Of a DNA stretch of 64,000 nucleotides, positions 45,347 through 57,147 are shown piece by piece. Below the pieces are notes generated by a model. That model did not search any database. It was not told the DNA's origin and worked only from the letters and a program-made list of their open reading frames with translations. A program made the position numbers and the translations under genes. The DNA comes from Jaapia argillacea MUCL 33604 (taxonomy: Eukaryota > Basidiomycota > Agaricomycetes > Jaapiales > Jaapiaceae), in contig KL197709.1 of the NCBI GenBank assembly GCA_000697665.1, positions 1,051,848-1,115,847 of the forward strand. The letters are read 5' to 3'. Positions within the stretch are counted from its first letter, which is position 1; each line of letters opens with the position of its first letter.

Positions 45347-45861
45347 GCATACAAATTTAGACTGTATGCTCTCGTCGGCCATTCGCCCGTGTTCCGTCGT
45401 GCAGAGGTACGTCGGAAACCGTCGACAAGTTTAGTCCCATGACTTGTTCCAGCTACGATCTATCATTCATCTTTCTGCCCTCAGCGCATCCCGCGTGTCC
45501 TTTCGGTACGCTGATTGGCTCTATAGATGCCATCATTGAGACTTCCTTGGCATCACCGCTTGATCTAGCCCCAGAACCAGTCAGCGACTGGAGTCTTTCA
45601 GCTTTCATTTCAGAGCGCAGAGTGCAGTGATTGCAAGGACATGCTGTGTCTTATCATAGGAAGTCAGTTGATCTGAACCTAATAACAGGTTGTTGAGGCG
45701 TGTTGCACTGCCTCTGACGTACACAGCCCACCGCACTTCCAGACGCCGCTTCCTCGAACTTTCTTTGATGGTGCTGGACTCAGCTGTGTCCGTTGAACGA
45801 TTCTTCAGGGCCTCATAAGCAGCCCCGCCAACTCCTATGTCAGGGATATTTTACCTTTCTA
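45347..45861. other. Spacer between the two seven-helix genes
   Basis: 515 bp; should hold the promoter of copy B and possibly an unrecognised upstream exon of it. No other coding sequence is recognised. Confidence 0.4.
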
Positions 45862-47041
45862 ATGCTGGGATATCTTGCCTCTTCATTCAAATTACTCGAG
45901 AGGGGGTCATCTTGGGGAGGGCACAATGTTTCCACTCTCACTTATATCATTTCGGAGAATAATGTAAGTGTGTATCCTACGTTGGTGGGACCGATCTGAC
46001 CGTCTTTCTCTTGCGACCTAGGATCCGCCCATCCTCTCATCGGATGGGTTCGCCGTCGGGTTGGCCGCTGTCGAATGGGGCGTTGTATGGTTGATTGCTT
46101 TGCATCGCTCAGGACTGTTATCAGCGTCGGGCCTCTGTTTCGCAGCCTACTACGTCATCGAGTTTGCCCTTGCTCTTTTGCCGGAGCCTGGCACCGACCG
46201 GTCATACGTCGTTATGTCCAACTGCGGGGTAAGTTTCATATATCCTCGCGGCGCAATGAGACTCTCATTAGCTGCCTGGTGTTGTGTTCAATTCGCTAGA
46301 ATCAGGCCTACAATGTTGGCCTATGTTTGATGCTTTATATAATTTTCTCCTCCGTGCTGCAGCAAGTCAGAGATTCACCCACGTACACAAGCCCACAACG
46401 TTGGTGCTGGGAGCCTTTTGTTGTATACTCTTCCGTTCTGTCTCTATTCCTGCTGGGCTCGATTCCTTTCGTCCTCTCGATGTATGGGACTTATCACGGA
46501 GACATGAGTCTTGCTGGTATGAATTTGACCTCTACGACATACCTTTACTCGTCGGTCTGACAATATGGACTGTTCCCAGACGCTGTTGCCATCACCTACA
46601 TATTTTTCCTTCTAGGCCGTGTCGTCGTGCAATATTACTTGCTTTGCTTGTCTTCAAGCGTGGACACCCCACAAACACCGGTCAGTTTGGCAACAGTCTC
46701 GTCATTACTTGCTCTCCTCTAATGCTTATTCTGGCCTCCCTCCTACCATGACATTATTTACCTCTTACGCTCAGTTCTCCTATTCCCTGGTCGCACTTCC
46801 CCTATTCATCACCTCCATTATCATGGCAATTATCGGTGCAGTCCTAGCCAAAGGGTCACAGTCCACCCGCGTTTCCCGGCGGTTAGACATCGCTTATCGC
46901 ATCTTCCAGGCGCTCCCCGAGTTTTTTATTTACCTGTCAATGTTGTCCTTGCCACGCCCAGGAGCCCGTCGAAGCAGCAGAGCGCCTGCAGTAGATCTTG
47001 CTATGAATTATGTAGAAGCTGCCGCTGCGCAAACCAAATGA
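45862..47041 (+). CDS. Seven-helix membrane protein of unknown function (copy B)
   Basis: Five exons (45862-45963, 46022-46228, 46300-46516, 46580-46680, 46775-47041), 297 residues. It repeats the plan of copy A: SENN before the first intron, DPPILS after it, VMSNCG at the second junction, NQAYNVG opening exon 3, FLLGSIPFVLSMY in helix 4, and an exon 4 of exactly 101 nt as in copy A. The last exon carries FQALPEFFIYLSML, followed by a 30-residue basic tail (RRSSRAPAV...) that copy A lacks. An N-terminal Asn-Val-Ser site is present. Function unknown; membrane location inferred from hydrophobicity. Start codon provisional. Confidence 0.65.
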
Positions 47042-47359
47042 TTTCTTGTTCCCTGTGATCCTCACTGGCAGCATGTTCAAGAACAATTGCTCATCATGAT
47101 TCCGAAGGCAAGTACTGTATTAGTCACATCGTGAGGGTCGGTGGCAATATGAATGCTTCCCTATATCACCATCTGCTGAAGTCCATTCGTGTCCTTGCAA
47201 TGGCAAATGCAACTTATCACACACCGCAATTCACGAATGCCGCATTTACTTGTCCTGCGCTGCAGGTTTGTCCTATCTCCCGCATTGGAATAGTCCGCCC
47301 TGGATTTCAGTGACCCCTGATCGAGCAAATCATGATCTCCCCAGGAGTTACCATCAACA
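47042..47359. other. Upstream region of the Fic gene
   Basis: 318 bp. A short leading exon of the Fic gene could lie here (there is a plausible acceptor tccccag just before 47344), but none is proven. Confidence 0.35.
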
Positions 47360-48977
47360 ATGACACCCGAAGACTTGCAAGTGTTCTTAGGTACTTTGAA
47401 CCTTGGTTCGGGTACGGATGCTGTGAACTTTGAGGAAGCAAGGAGAGCAGCTTCCGTTTGGGAGAGGGTTCTCCTACCAAAGTATCCATCATCCCCTTTC
47501 TTAATGGTCCGCGTGGCGGATATGAGGGCCAGGTTGGGGTCATGGACGAGCGCCTTGATGCTTTACGAGAAGGTAGATACCGCCGTACCCGTCCCAATCT
47601 GTTTCTGATGTTGCTTCTCGGGTTCATTCAGACTCAACATATCATCGGAATTGGAACAGATCCCATCTATGATAACTTCGTCGACTCGTATCGTGGGTTC
47701 TGCGAGCAACACGCTGAGCAACAAGGTCAGACCCCTCCTTTAGATTGCGATACTTACACTCGATTGTGCTGAATATGTGTATCTGCATTAGTCGCCTTCA
47801 ACGATCAAACCCAATATCGCGAACCGTACAGACCTTCCAACACATATCCTTTGCCCACGAACTCCCCAACGGTTCCCAGAGAAGCCGAATCCGTCAAGAC
47901 GGAGTGGCTGACATCCATCGATTCCGATCAGACATTCTCGGAGCGCTTCTGGCGGTACTGCTGTATTGAGACGAATCTTGTTGAGGAGACGTTCCTGTTA
48001 ACCGAGCAGGTCAGCTCGACCCAAGTCGCGATTATTCGCATATTCACTGATCAACCCTTCAGTCAATCCGCAATTTGGTGCAGCAGGGCTACCATCAATC
48101 ATATGTGGATTATTTGCCTGGGAGTGCTATCAAAGATCGAGTCATCATCACGGACATCTTGAACGATACCATGCAGGTTCGTATTACACTTCCCCCCACA
48201 GCTTATCGATAACGTAGATCTGGCTTGCCTCTATATAGGCTCTACGAATGATAAGCTCCATCCAAGACAACCTGACACTCCTCACACCTCAAACAATCAA
48301 GGATATCCATGAGACGTTGATGAATCACTCCAGGATTCTGGTTGTATCTGCAGGCCAAAACCCGAGCCTGAAGTACACTAATGGCGGGCAAACCAGAACG
48401 GCGCTTCAGAAGACTGTATTGTTGGACGGGCCGTACAAAATCGGGTTCTGTCCATTCGCAGAGGTTGATCGTGAACTCAACTATATCTGCGGGCAGGCAA
48501 GGGCGAGTGCCATACTTTGAATAGCCATGGTGGCGCGCTCGCTGACTGACGACATTTCTCCATCTGATTAGCAATGGATTCGAAATTTTCCTCGCAACCC
48601 GTTTGCGGTTGGTGCTTGGTTCCACCTTATTTTAATCCGGTGTCACCCTTTTGAGGCAAGTCACAAGACTATGGGGGCCACACCAAAGCTGATGGCTGAT
48701 CATAGGATGGGAATGGTCGTCTCGCGAGGATGCTCGGATCCATTCCTCTTCTGCGAGCTGGATATCCTCCACTCTGTGTCCTTCTGAAATGGAGACATGA
48801 CTACTACGGTGGCTTGAAGGCTGTCAGTTTCTATCCCATGATCAATATTCTTTTCTGACGTGTCTTCTAATACTCCAGGGTTATGATGGCAATTTAGCGC
48901 CTTTGGCTGATAGCTTTGCACAGACTCTCCAACTTGCCCTTCAGGAGGTTCAAGGACTGACCGGGGCTGTCATATAA
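47360..48977 (+). CDS. Fic-domain protein (probable AMP-transferase) with TPR-like N-terminus
   Basis: Eight exons (47360-47572, 47632-47725, 47792-48009, 48063-48176, 48239-48502, 48572-48655, 48706-48822, 48879-48977), 400 residues. Residues 20-70 form TPR-like helices (ARRAASVWERVL, LGSWTSALMLYEK). An inhibitory-helix-like motif ETNLVEET lies at 162-169. The Fic core holds the loop HPFEDGNGR (326-334), a full match to HPFx[DE]GN[GK]R, preceded by a helix with FHLILIRC and followed by LARMLGSIPLLRAGYPPLCV. Fic enzymes move AMP from ATP to Ser/Thr/Tyr hydroxyls; FICD acts this way on BiP. No signal peptide is seen, so a cytosolic target is more likely. Two introns (48503-48571, 48656-48705) are GC-AG; the second splits the motif after HPFE. 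Start codon is provisional. Confidence 0.85.
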
Positions 48978-49479
48978 TCCACGATCTCATTTTCCCCTGA
49001 GCGCGGACACTGAGTGTAGGCTTTATCTCTGCCATTGTATGTGTTGCCTATCTGTACTATCATTACGACCCACTTCTGGCCATCTCATTGACACTGTCTC
49101 GTTCATTCCGTGATGCAGCTTCACCGCGACACGATCACCTGACAGTACTTTTATCCCAATGCGGAAACATCGGAAGTGCTCTGACTTCCTAAAGTTCTAC
49201 TTCAACCCCACACATCAACTGTTCCGACCCCGGACCGTTTACCTGCCGTTCTCTCACCTGGTTGGAGGTATCCACCTTGACACCCCGCATAATCATCGAC
49301 TCCCTCGACCCCAGACATGTTCCGTTACGCCATTTATAGCCGTCCAGAACCGGTTCTTCGCTGGCACTCCATCCTTTTTACAACTCCCCTTCCTCCCAAT
49401 CTCTGGAGTCAGAGATTTCCTTCCCACATCCCACACCCTATCAGCACCCGCGCCTTTTCGTCTAAAGATCAAGATCAAC
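48978..49479. other. Intergenic region, Fic 3' end / second MFS promoter
   Basis: 502 bp with no recognised gene; open frames upstream of 49480 run into the MFS frame but have no conserved start. Confidence 0.4.
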
Positions 49480-51484
49480 ATGGGAGGGGATATTGAACAG
49501 CCCCCGAGTCCTGTCCGATCGCTCTCCAAGGTGGAAGAAAGCAGAAAGGATGAGTATGAGGGTAGTTATGATCAAGATCAGGTAGACGGCGATGCGGAGT
49601 TTGGAGGACATGCAGCTCGGATGGAGATGGAGAAGAAGTTGTTGAGGAAGTTGGATTTGAGGATGTCGATCTTGATCGTGATTTACATTTTGAACTATGT
49701 GAGTGTCTAAGTGAATGTAGGTGAGAGGGTATGCTAAGGAGATGTTGTAGATTGATCGAAACAATGCGGGGTACACCGGCTTTCTCGTTGTTCGGTGTAG
49801 CCTTGTTGCTGATCTCTGCGCGATGTTAGAGCTGCACGTTTGAGAGGGTTTTCTGCCGATTTACACCTCGAGGGCCAGCAGTTCGCCACACTGCTATCGA
49901 TTTTATATGTTGGATACATCTTGATGCAAATCCCGTCGTGAGTCTTGCTGCCATCACGTGCTCAACGTAAGTGTTGATTTCAGGTGCACGCTACAGGAAT
50001 ATGTTCCTGAACTGGATGGGCAAGCCGTCAATCTACTTACCCTGCTGTATGATTGTCTGGGGCATTATCTCCTGCCTAACAGGCGTAACACACAAGTACG
50101 TGCACCACGATCCCATTCCCATTTCCACCCAATTGACCTCCTTCCCAGTTTCGTAGGCGCCCTCCTAACCCGCTTCTTCCTCGGCTTCGTCGAAGCAGCC
50201 TTTTTCCCTGGCGCACTCTTCCTCATCTCAAAGTGGTACAAACGTAGCGAGATTGGGTACAGGACTGCCATCTTGTATTGTGGAAATATTATTAGCAATG
50301 CTTTTGGGAGCTTGTTGGCTAGTGGGATATTGGGTGGTATGCAAGGGAGAATGGGGCATGCTGCTTGGAGGTGGGCGTCTTTCCTTAAATTTTCGTGGAT
50401 GCCGCTGACCTCGGCTTTGGAATAAGATGGTTGTTCTATATTGAAGGTAAGTACTCTGCAGCCCTTTCATCAAATTTTATTAACCTATTCCACATCTTCT
50501 AGGCTCCTTGACTGTCTTCGTTGCGATCTGCGCAATCTTCATCCTGCCCGATTTCCCAAGCACAACCAAATGGCTCACCGACGACGAACGCCGTCTCGCA
50601 ATGAAACGACTGGAGGAAGACGCGGGTGTCGGTGATCAAGGAGAGACTGAACATGGTGCCATGAATGGGCTTTGGCTCGCCATTACCGATTGGAAGGTCT
50701 GGTGGTTGGCTTTCGCGATGACGGCGCAGGTTATTGCCCTGTCGTTCAATGCGTATTTCCCAACGCTTTCGGCTACGCTTGGGTATAGCACCACTGTGAC
50801 ATTGTTGTTGTGTGCGCCGCCGTTCGTATGGGCTGCTATTGAGACCTTTTTATTGGCGAGGCGAGTCTTTGTTGGATTTTTCTGGGTGTGGTGGGATGCT
50901 GATAGTTTGTGTTTATAGGCATTCGGATAAGAAGAAGGAACGATTCTGGCATATATCCATCTCGCTGTTCGCTGGCGTTATTGGCTTTGTGATTGCGATT
51001 TGCACCATGAACGTCGCTGCTCGGTACATTTCACTGTGAGTGTTCCTGTTGTCGGTACCAGCCTCACCTCGTTGATAGACCCGACGATACTTCGTAGGTT
51101 CTTGCAAGCACAGTCCTATGCAGGATTTGTATGTTTATACGCATGGATGAGCAACTCATTCCCTCGACCTCCATCAAAACGTGCTGTTGCCCTGGCTCTG
51201 ATGAACGCGTTTTCGCAACTTGGGAATATTGCCGGATCGTGAGTTCCTTCATCCCATCACACTCCATCACATTCGTGAAGAGCTAAACATCTTACAGGTA
51301 CATATGGCCAACAGCTTGGGGCCCCACGTATCGCTACTCGTACGCGATTTGCATCGCGAACGCGTGTCTATGTATCATTATGTGTTACATTTTCAAGTTG
51401 CATTTGGAGTCGTTGAATAGAGGGTTTGAGAGGGAGGAGAGGGAGAGGGGGGAAAAGGTTCCTGGCTTCCGATACATTAGTTGA
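49480..51484 (+). CDS. MFS transporter, anion:cation symporter (paralogue of the 14-kb gene)
   Basis: Same plan as the gene at 14465: MEKKLLRKLDLRMSILIVIY opening helix 1, a short IDRNNA exon, ILYVGYILMQIPS, GKPSIYLPCCMIVWGIIS, GFVEAAFFPGALFLISKW, WRWLFYIEGS, FPTLSATLGYS, CTMNVAARYISL and WPTAWGPTYRYSYAIC, ending FRYIS. The residue identity between the two is high throughout the membrane part, while N-terminus, central loop and tail differ. Twelve helices in the plasma membrane are expected; substrate unknown (organic anions in the Dal5 family). The ATG at 49480 is the start that leaves the conserved N-terminal pattern. The next gene starts only 388 bp after the stop. Confidence 0.88.
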
Positions 51485-51871
51485 GGGATGGCGCCTTTCT
51501 GTTGCGAGGGCTGGTCATTTCGGATTCCGGATCTCGTATGTTTGTACAATATGTCTTTACACCGGGCCGCGTTTTGTCGACTCCCAGAGTGGAAATGGAA
51601 TCTCCTTGCCGAAACACAGCTTACTTATAGTGGGCTATACTGTACTTGTTGGAGCGATGAACGTGTGAAGTCGAGCGGGAACTCGCCACGCGTAAAAAAC
51701 GCGGGAGCTTGTACGCCGGGAAAACGTCGGACAGATACATTATCTTGGCACAGGTGATTCGAAACTTTCGGCCACGGTAGTCGACGGTATCTCATCAGCC
51801 TCAGCCATAAAGGTCAGAATTTCATCGAATTCTACTTCCTGTGTTCTCACTTTCTCGGTCTCCTTCATTGT

Positions 51872-54800
51872 CATGTCCAGTGTTACCAGACCAATCGACC
51901 AAGGGTGGTCCTTTACCCAGTCCGGCGGAGGTAAAGGAACGAAGGACGGCGAATGGTTGGGAGTGTCCCAGTTCCCCACCAGTGTCCATGTTGAGTTGCT
52001 TAAGTTGAAGAGGATTCCTGATCCGGTGTGTTGCAGGTTTCATTGAGGTTCACTCGTGTTGCTTTGAGCTTACTCCTTCGCTTGTAGTTTGTGGGGTTGC
52101 ACGAATGGGATGTTCAATGTCGGTGGACCTGAATCTGAACAATACTGATATCAAGATCTAAGCCTCGATTTGAACAGGGATTGGGGAGACGGAATGGGTA
52201 TTCAAGACTACCTTCTCTGTCAAGGATACCGAACTTGCGGCCCCCAACGTCGATCTCGTTTTCGATGGTTTGGACACTTTTGCGACTGTCACACTGGTGA
52301 GCTCCGTCATTCTGCTAACTCCCTGTTGCGGAACGTACTCAAGCCCGTTCCTTTCAACTTTAGAACGGACAGAAGATCCTTCAGTACGTTCTCCACTTGC
52401 TTTGGATCCGGCAACTTGACTGAATGATCGCCTCCCATCAGAACTTTCAATCAGTTCATCCACCACAGAGTTCCAGTGAAGGAGATCCTCAAGAGTGGTT
52501 CTAACGAGCTCTCGATTTCGTTCGATAGCGCTTTCCTCACAGTGCGCATTTCTCTCTCCTCTTCTGGACATCAGTATCTGATTACTGCGTGTTTTTATTG
52601 CAGGGAAGAGACGTCGAGAAAGCCCACGAGAAGTATGCTTTATGGAACGGAGACTCCAGTCGCCTTCACGTTCGCAAGGCTCAATACAAGTAAGTCATCA
52701 TCCAGCCCAACTCGCGGTCCTACTGAGACTCACCCTACAACCATTCTAGTTATGGATGGGACTGGGGTGATTACCGATCTCCCATCAAAAATCCACACGT
52801 CGGGATCTAACCTGATTTTAACCTCCCCAGGTCCAGTGTTGATGACAGTTGGCCCTTGGAAACCAATCACCCTGCACACCTACACTTCTTCGATCAACCA
52901 AGTCGATATTCGACCCAAAGTCTCCCCCTCCCTCTCTGTCGACCTCAGCGTCTCCTTCTCCTTGTCTAATAAAATCCCGAGCAGTGCTTCGGTTGTATTG
53001 AAAGACTCGAAGGGCAATAAAGTGTTGGGCGAAACTGGTATTAAGACCGATGGTGGCAATGGGCTGGTGCAGTGGAGTTTGGAGGGCGGAAAGGTGGACT
53101 TGTGGTGGCCTATCGGGTATGGAAAGCAACCACTCTACACGGTGGAGATCGAGGTGGTTGACAAGGTTCGTTCGTTCGTTGTGCTTGTGGGTGTAGTGGC
53201 TGATTCTGGGTGGTGAGTCTAGCAGGGTCAAGTAATCGACAAGAAGACGGAGAAGATCGCGTTTAGGCGGGCTGTCATTGTGGAGGACAAGCTTGTCGAC
53301 CAGGAGGGGTTGACATTCTTGTTCGAGATCAACAATGTTAGGATCTTCTGTGGAGGTGAGAATACTGACTTCATTCCTTCCCATTCATGCTTAATAGACC
53401 ATCTCGTCAACCTAGGCTCGAATTGGATCCCGGCCGATTCCTTCCTTACGACGTACGCCCCTTTTTTCTCATCGAAGCTTCGAGTGCTCTCTTACGATGA
53501 ACAATAATGTAGCATGACCTCCCAGAGGTACAGAGATTGGCTCCAATTGCTCGTCGATGGCAACCAGAACATGATACGTGTCTGGGGTGGAGGCATCTAC
53601 GAGTATGATGTGTTCTATGATATTTGCGATGGTCCGTCCTGTTTCATCCGAATCTTTTACCGTTGGAATGCTGAATTCACTTTGTTGCGTTTTGTAGAAT
53701 TGGGTATCTTGGTTTGGCAGGACTTCATGTTTGGTTGTGGGCAGGTTTGTACTCCTAGCTTTTAATACCCATTGATTGATGAAGTGATTGGTGATGGTTA
53801 TAGTATCCAGCATATGATTCCTTTGTCGACTCCGTGAAATTGGAGGCGGAGCAGAACGTCGAGAGATTGAGACACCATCCTTCTATCGTCATCTTTGCCG
53901 GCAACAACGAAGGTTTGTCTCACATCTTTTCACTCAAATTGTTTTCACACCGGTCCTCACATCATTTTCGACGCATACAGATTATCAACTCGCCGAATCC
54001 AACAAACTTGACCTCGACTACTCTCGTGACGACGCCCCGGATGACTCTCTGCGCAAGAGCACCTTCCCTGCTCGTTACATCTACGAAAGGCTCTTACCAT
54101 CTGTCGTGGAGAAGCTCTCAGACATACATTATCATCGCAGCTCGCCCTATAGCGGACATGGGAAGAAGACGACTGATCAGACGTTTGGGGATTTGCATCA
54201 GTGTAAGTCACTTGGTTGAGTTGTCTCGTGAACATGAACATATGGCTTAATCATCTGTAGGGAATGTGTGGCATGGATCGCAAGAGCCATGGCATAATTG
54301 GGATATTCTTGCTGGTCGCTTCGTGTCGGAGTTCGGCATGTAAGTCTGACCTTCATTCTCCACTTTGGGGACACCAAAGGTTGACGCCCCTTGCGCTTCA
54401 TAGGGAGGCCTACCCCAACATTCGTACGGTTGATTATTGGCTCGGCGGAAACAAGGCTGAACGTTATCCTCAATCTAGGTACTGCATATTTAGATTTCTC
54501 CTCTCCATTGCAGTGACTCATCTTCTGACCTCTAGAACGATGAACAATCATAACAAAGCTGATGGGTTTGAGCGCCGGTTGGAGGTACGTCATTCGACGA
54601 TCTTAGAGAATGCAGATGGGTTGACAGGAGGGTTTGTAGCTTTATTTAGTTGAGAACTTCAAGCATTCGTTCGAGATGGAAAGGTACGAAGCACATGACC
54701 TCGGGCGTTTTCCTTTTGGTGCTGACCCCACATCGTTTTGAAAGCTATGTGTACTATACGCAGATCATGCAGGCAGAGACCCTGGCTTCTGCCTATCGTC

Positions 54801-55700
54801 TCTGGCGTCGCAACTGGGCTGGCCGGGGGAAGGAGTATACAGCGGGTGCTCTTGTTTGGCAGGTCAGTGTTGTAAACGTGTCCTGATACCGGATCATAGT
54901 GATTCTAATAATCATCCACAGATCAACGACTGCTGGCCTGTGACTTCTTGGGCTATCGTCGATTACTTCCTGCGACCAAAACCCGCCTATTTCACAGTGG
55001 CTCGCGAGCTTCGTCCTTACACCGTTGGTATGACCCGAAAGGATAAGAAGACTTTCGCCGATGACCGCACGGCTGCGGTATTCAGTATAGAGACCGTCTT
55101 CGAGATCTGGGGTACCAACAGCACTCTCACCGAGAAGAAGGCGACTCTGGAAGTCAGTTCCTTTGACCTTCATTCCAACTGGATTGAGAAGTGGAGTAAA
55201 GGCGTTACCCTTGCTCCGAACGCCAGCACGGAGTTATTCAAGGGTGAGTTGGCTGGGCTCCCCAAGAGGACCCTAGCTAGTGAGGTTCCCAAGACCATTG
55301 TCGTTTCGGCCAGACTCCTGGAAGACGATGGTACTGTTTTGGGTCGTTATTCCAACTGGTAAGCTCAAGCTTCATGTGCTACTTCAAAGCTTTCTTCCTC
55401 TCGGAGCTAATCTTGAGATCTTGGAACGTTTTTTTCTGCAGGCCAGAGCCCTTCAAGTATATCAACTACCCCGACATCAAGGACCTAGGTTTCACAATCA
55501 CCACTGGAGCCGATGGCGAATCTGTCAAACTCTCTACCATGAAGCCTATCAAAGGCATCGTTCTCGATGTCGATGGGGACGATGTAAAATGGGGTGATCA
55601 GGCCATTGATCTGGTCCCGGGTGACCCTCAAATTGTCAAGGCTTCTGGATTGAAGGGAAGGCAGGTCAGGGCGAGGTTTTTGGGTGATGGAACTGCTTGA
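51872..55700 (+). CDS. Beta-mannosidase, glycoside hydrolase family 2
   Basis: A long gene with many introns. N-terminal domain: [21 protein letters not shown] then [19 protein letters not shown], spliced across 52032-52175. Further blocks: [105 protein letters not shown] (acid/base glutamate in NE), [17 protein letters not shown] (nucleophile glutamate in SEFG), [15 protein letters not shown] and [16 protein letters not shown]. It removes terminal beta-mannose from manno-oligosaccharides. There is no signal peptide at the chosen ATG (51872, MSSVTRPID), so an intracellular enzyme (subfamily B type) working on imported or N-glycan-derived oligosaccharides is likely. Confidence 0.92.
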
Positions 55701-56289
55701 AGGGTCCAGATAAGAAAGTTGTGTATCGATATCCTGTATATCCTGTAGATTGATCGTGTAGGATCTTGATGTCTGGAACGTGGAGGTGCATGCGACCTGG
55801 AGATAAAATGAATCAGCTCTTCTTCGATGAATCGCTGGGTTTGCTGGAGCGAATTTCATCACTGTGCAAGAAAACCATGAAGCATCATGACGTTGAGCAA
55901 CAAAAGGAAAACAAGGGGCTCTAGAATTAGACCTCCACGGACCTACAATAACCGATGGCACGAAACAACAATGATAGATGTTACAGACTGTACAATGTAG
56001 TGGGAAGCAAGTAGTGTGGAGTGGCACAAAAAAAGGGAACCCAGTTCGCTTGGCTATTGACACGAAGGTAGCAAAAAAGATATAACCCAACGAGAGGCAA
56101 AGCGAGCAGGGGAATAAATCCAATGTTCTGTATGCGGCAACGAAGCGCGAGGAAAAGTGACGGGATTAGGGGAGGTCGAAAGGCGTGGGCGGTATTAAAG
56201 GGAGTATCACGCGGGTTGTGTATGGATCACAGGCGAGACTGCGGAGTATACGGGTCGGAGGATAAGGTATGGGGAGATCTAAGCATGGG
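55701..56289. other. Convergent 3' region, beta-mannosidase / Rheb
   Basis: 589 bp between opposite-strand stop codons. No gene recognised. Confidence 0.5.
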
Positions 56290-57147
56290 TCACATAATGA
56301 TACATCTGCCAGCAGGAGGTTCGGCCCCTGCACCAGGAGCCCGCTTTTCGATTTCAGCGAGACATAGTTCAAACACTTTGCCTGTTGGGGGGGGAGCGGG
56401 GTTAAGAGTGCGTCACGAAAAGAGAAACCGAAATCGGGACTCACCAACGTTGACATTGTTCTTTGCACTTGTCTCGACCCATGCGGCATGCTTTACGGAG
56501 GCCAACTTCTCCCCTTCATCAGGGGCCACCTGTCTGTTCCTGCTGTGAGGCGCAAGCGCATATGGTATGAAAATGGGAACTCGCTAGGTGAGATGGTCGA
56601 AAGCATGACCATCTCGTCGCGGAACCGAAAATGAACGTACCTCTGCTGCAGATCGGTTTTCGCACCGACGATTACACAAGGAATTTGCGACATGCCGCAA
56701 AAGTTGACAAGCTTGTCATACACAATTTCGATCATGTTGAAAGAATTCCGGGATGTTACAGAGTACACCAGAACGTAACCGTGGATTCCGATTGCATGCT
56801 TGGAATTTAATATTGAATATTCGTCCTGTACGACATTCATAAACCTCAAGCAAGGCCATCGGAGTTAGATAGACCGACCTGTCCAGCGGTATCAATGATG
56901 TCACAATCATATTCAACACCTTTGTAGTTGATGCTCTTTGAGAAGGTGCTCTCGATGGTGGGGTAATAACCTTCTACAAAATGGTTCTCGATGAACTGGA
57001 CGACCAGTGAAGATTTTCCTGTGGCATCCGTCGCGTCCGCGCATGAGTATCATATGACGTAGAGGACGAAGAAAGGGGTTTTGACTCACCGACAGAACGA
57101 GCGCCCAGCACTGCGATTTTTCTCTTCTTCAAGATATCGCCAGGCAT
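56290..57147 (-). CDS. RHEB: Rheb-type small GTPase
   Basis: Five exons (57090-57147, 56879-57018, 56641-56825, 56445-56533, 56290-56381), 187 residues. G1 is GARSVGKSS, with arginine at the position of Ras Gly12 as in all Rheb proteins; the effector region FVEGYYPTIESTFSKSI follows; G3 is DTAGQDEYS; G5 is ETSAKN; the end CIIM is a CaaX prenylation box. Rheb activates TORC1 and, in fungi, controls amino-acid uptake and growth. The G4 motif reads GAKTDL, with alanine where NKxD has asparagine. All introns have GT-AG ends. It converges with the beta-mannosidase gene. Confidence 0.9.
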
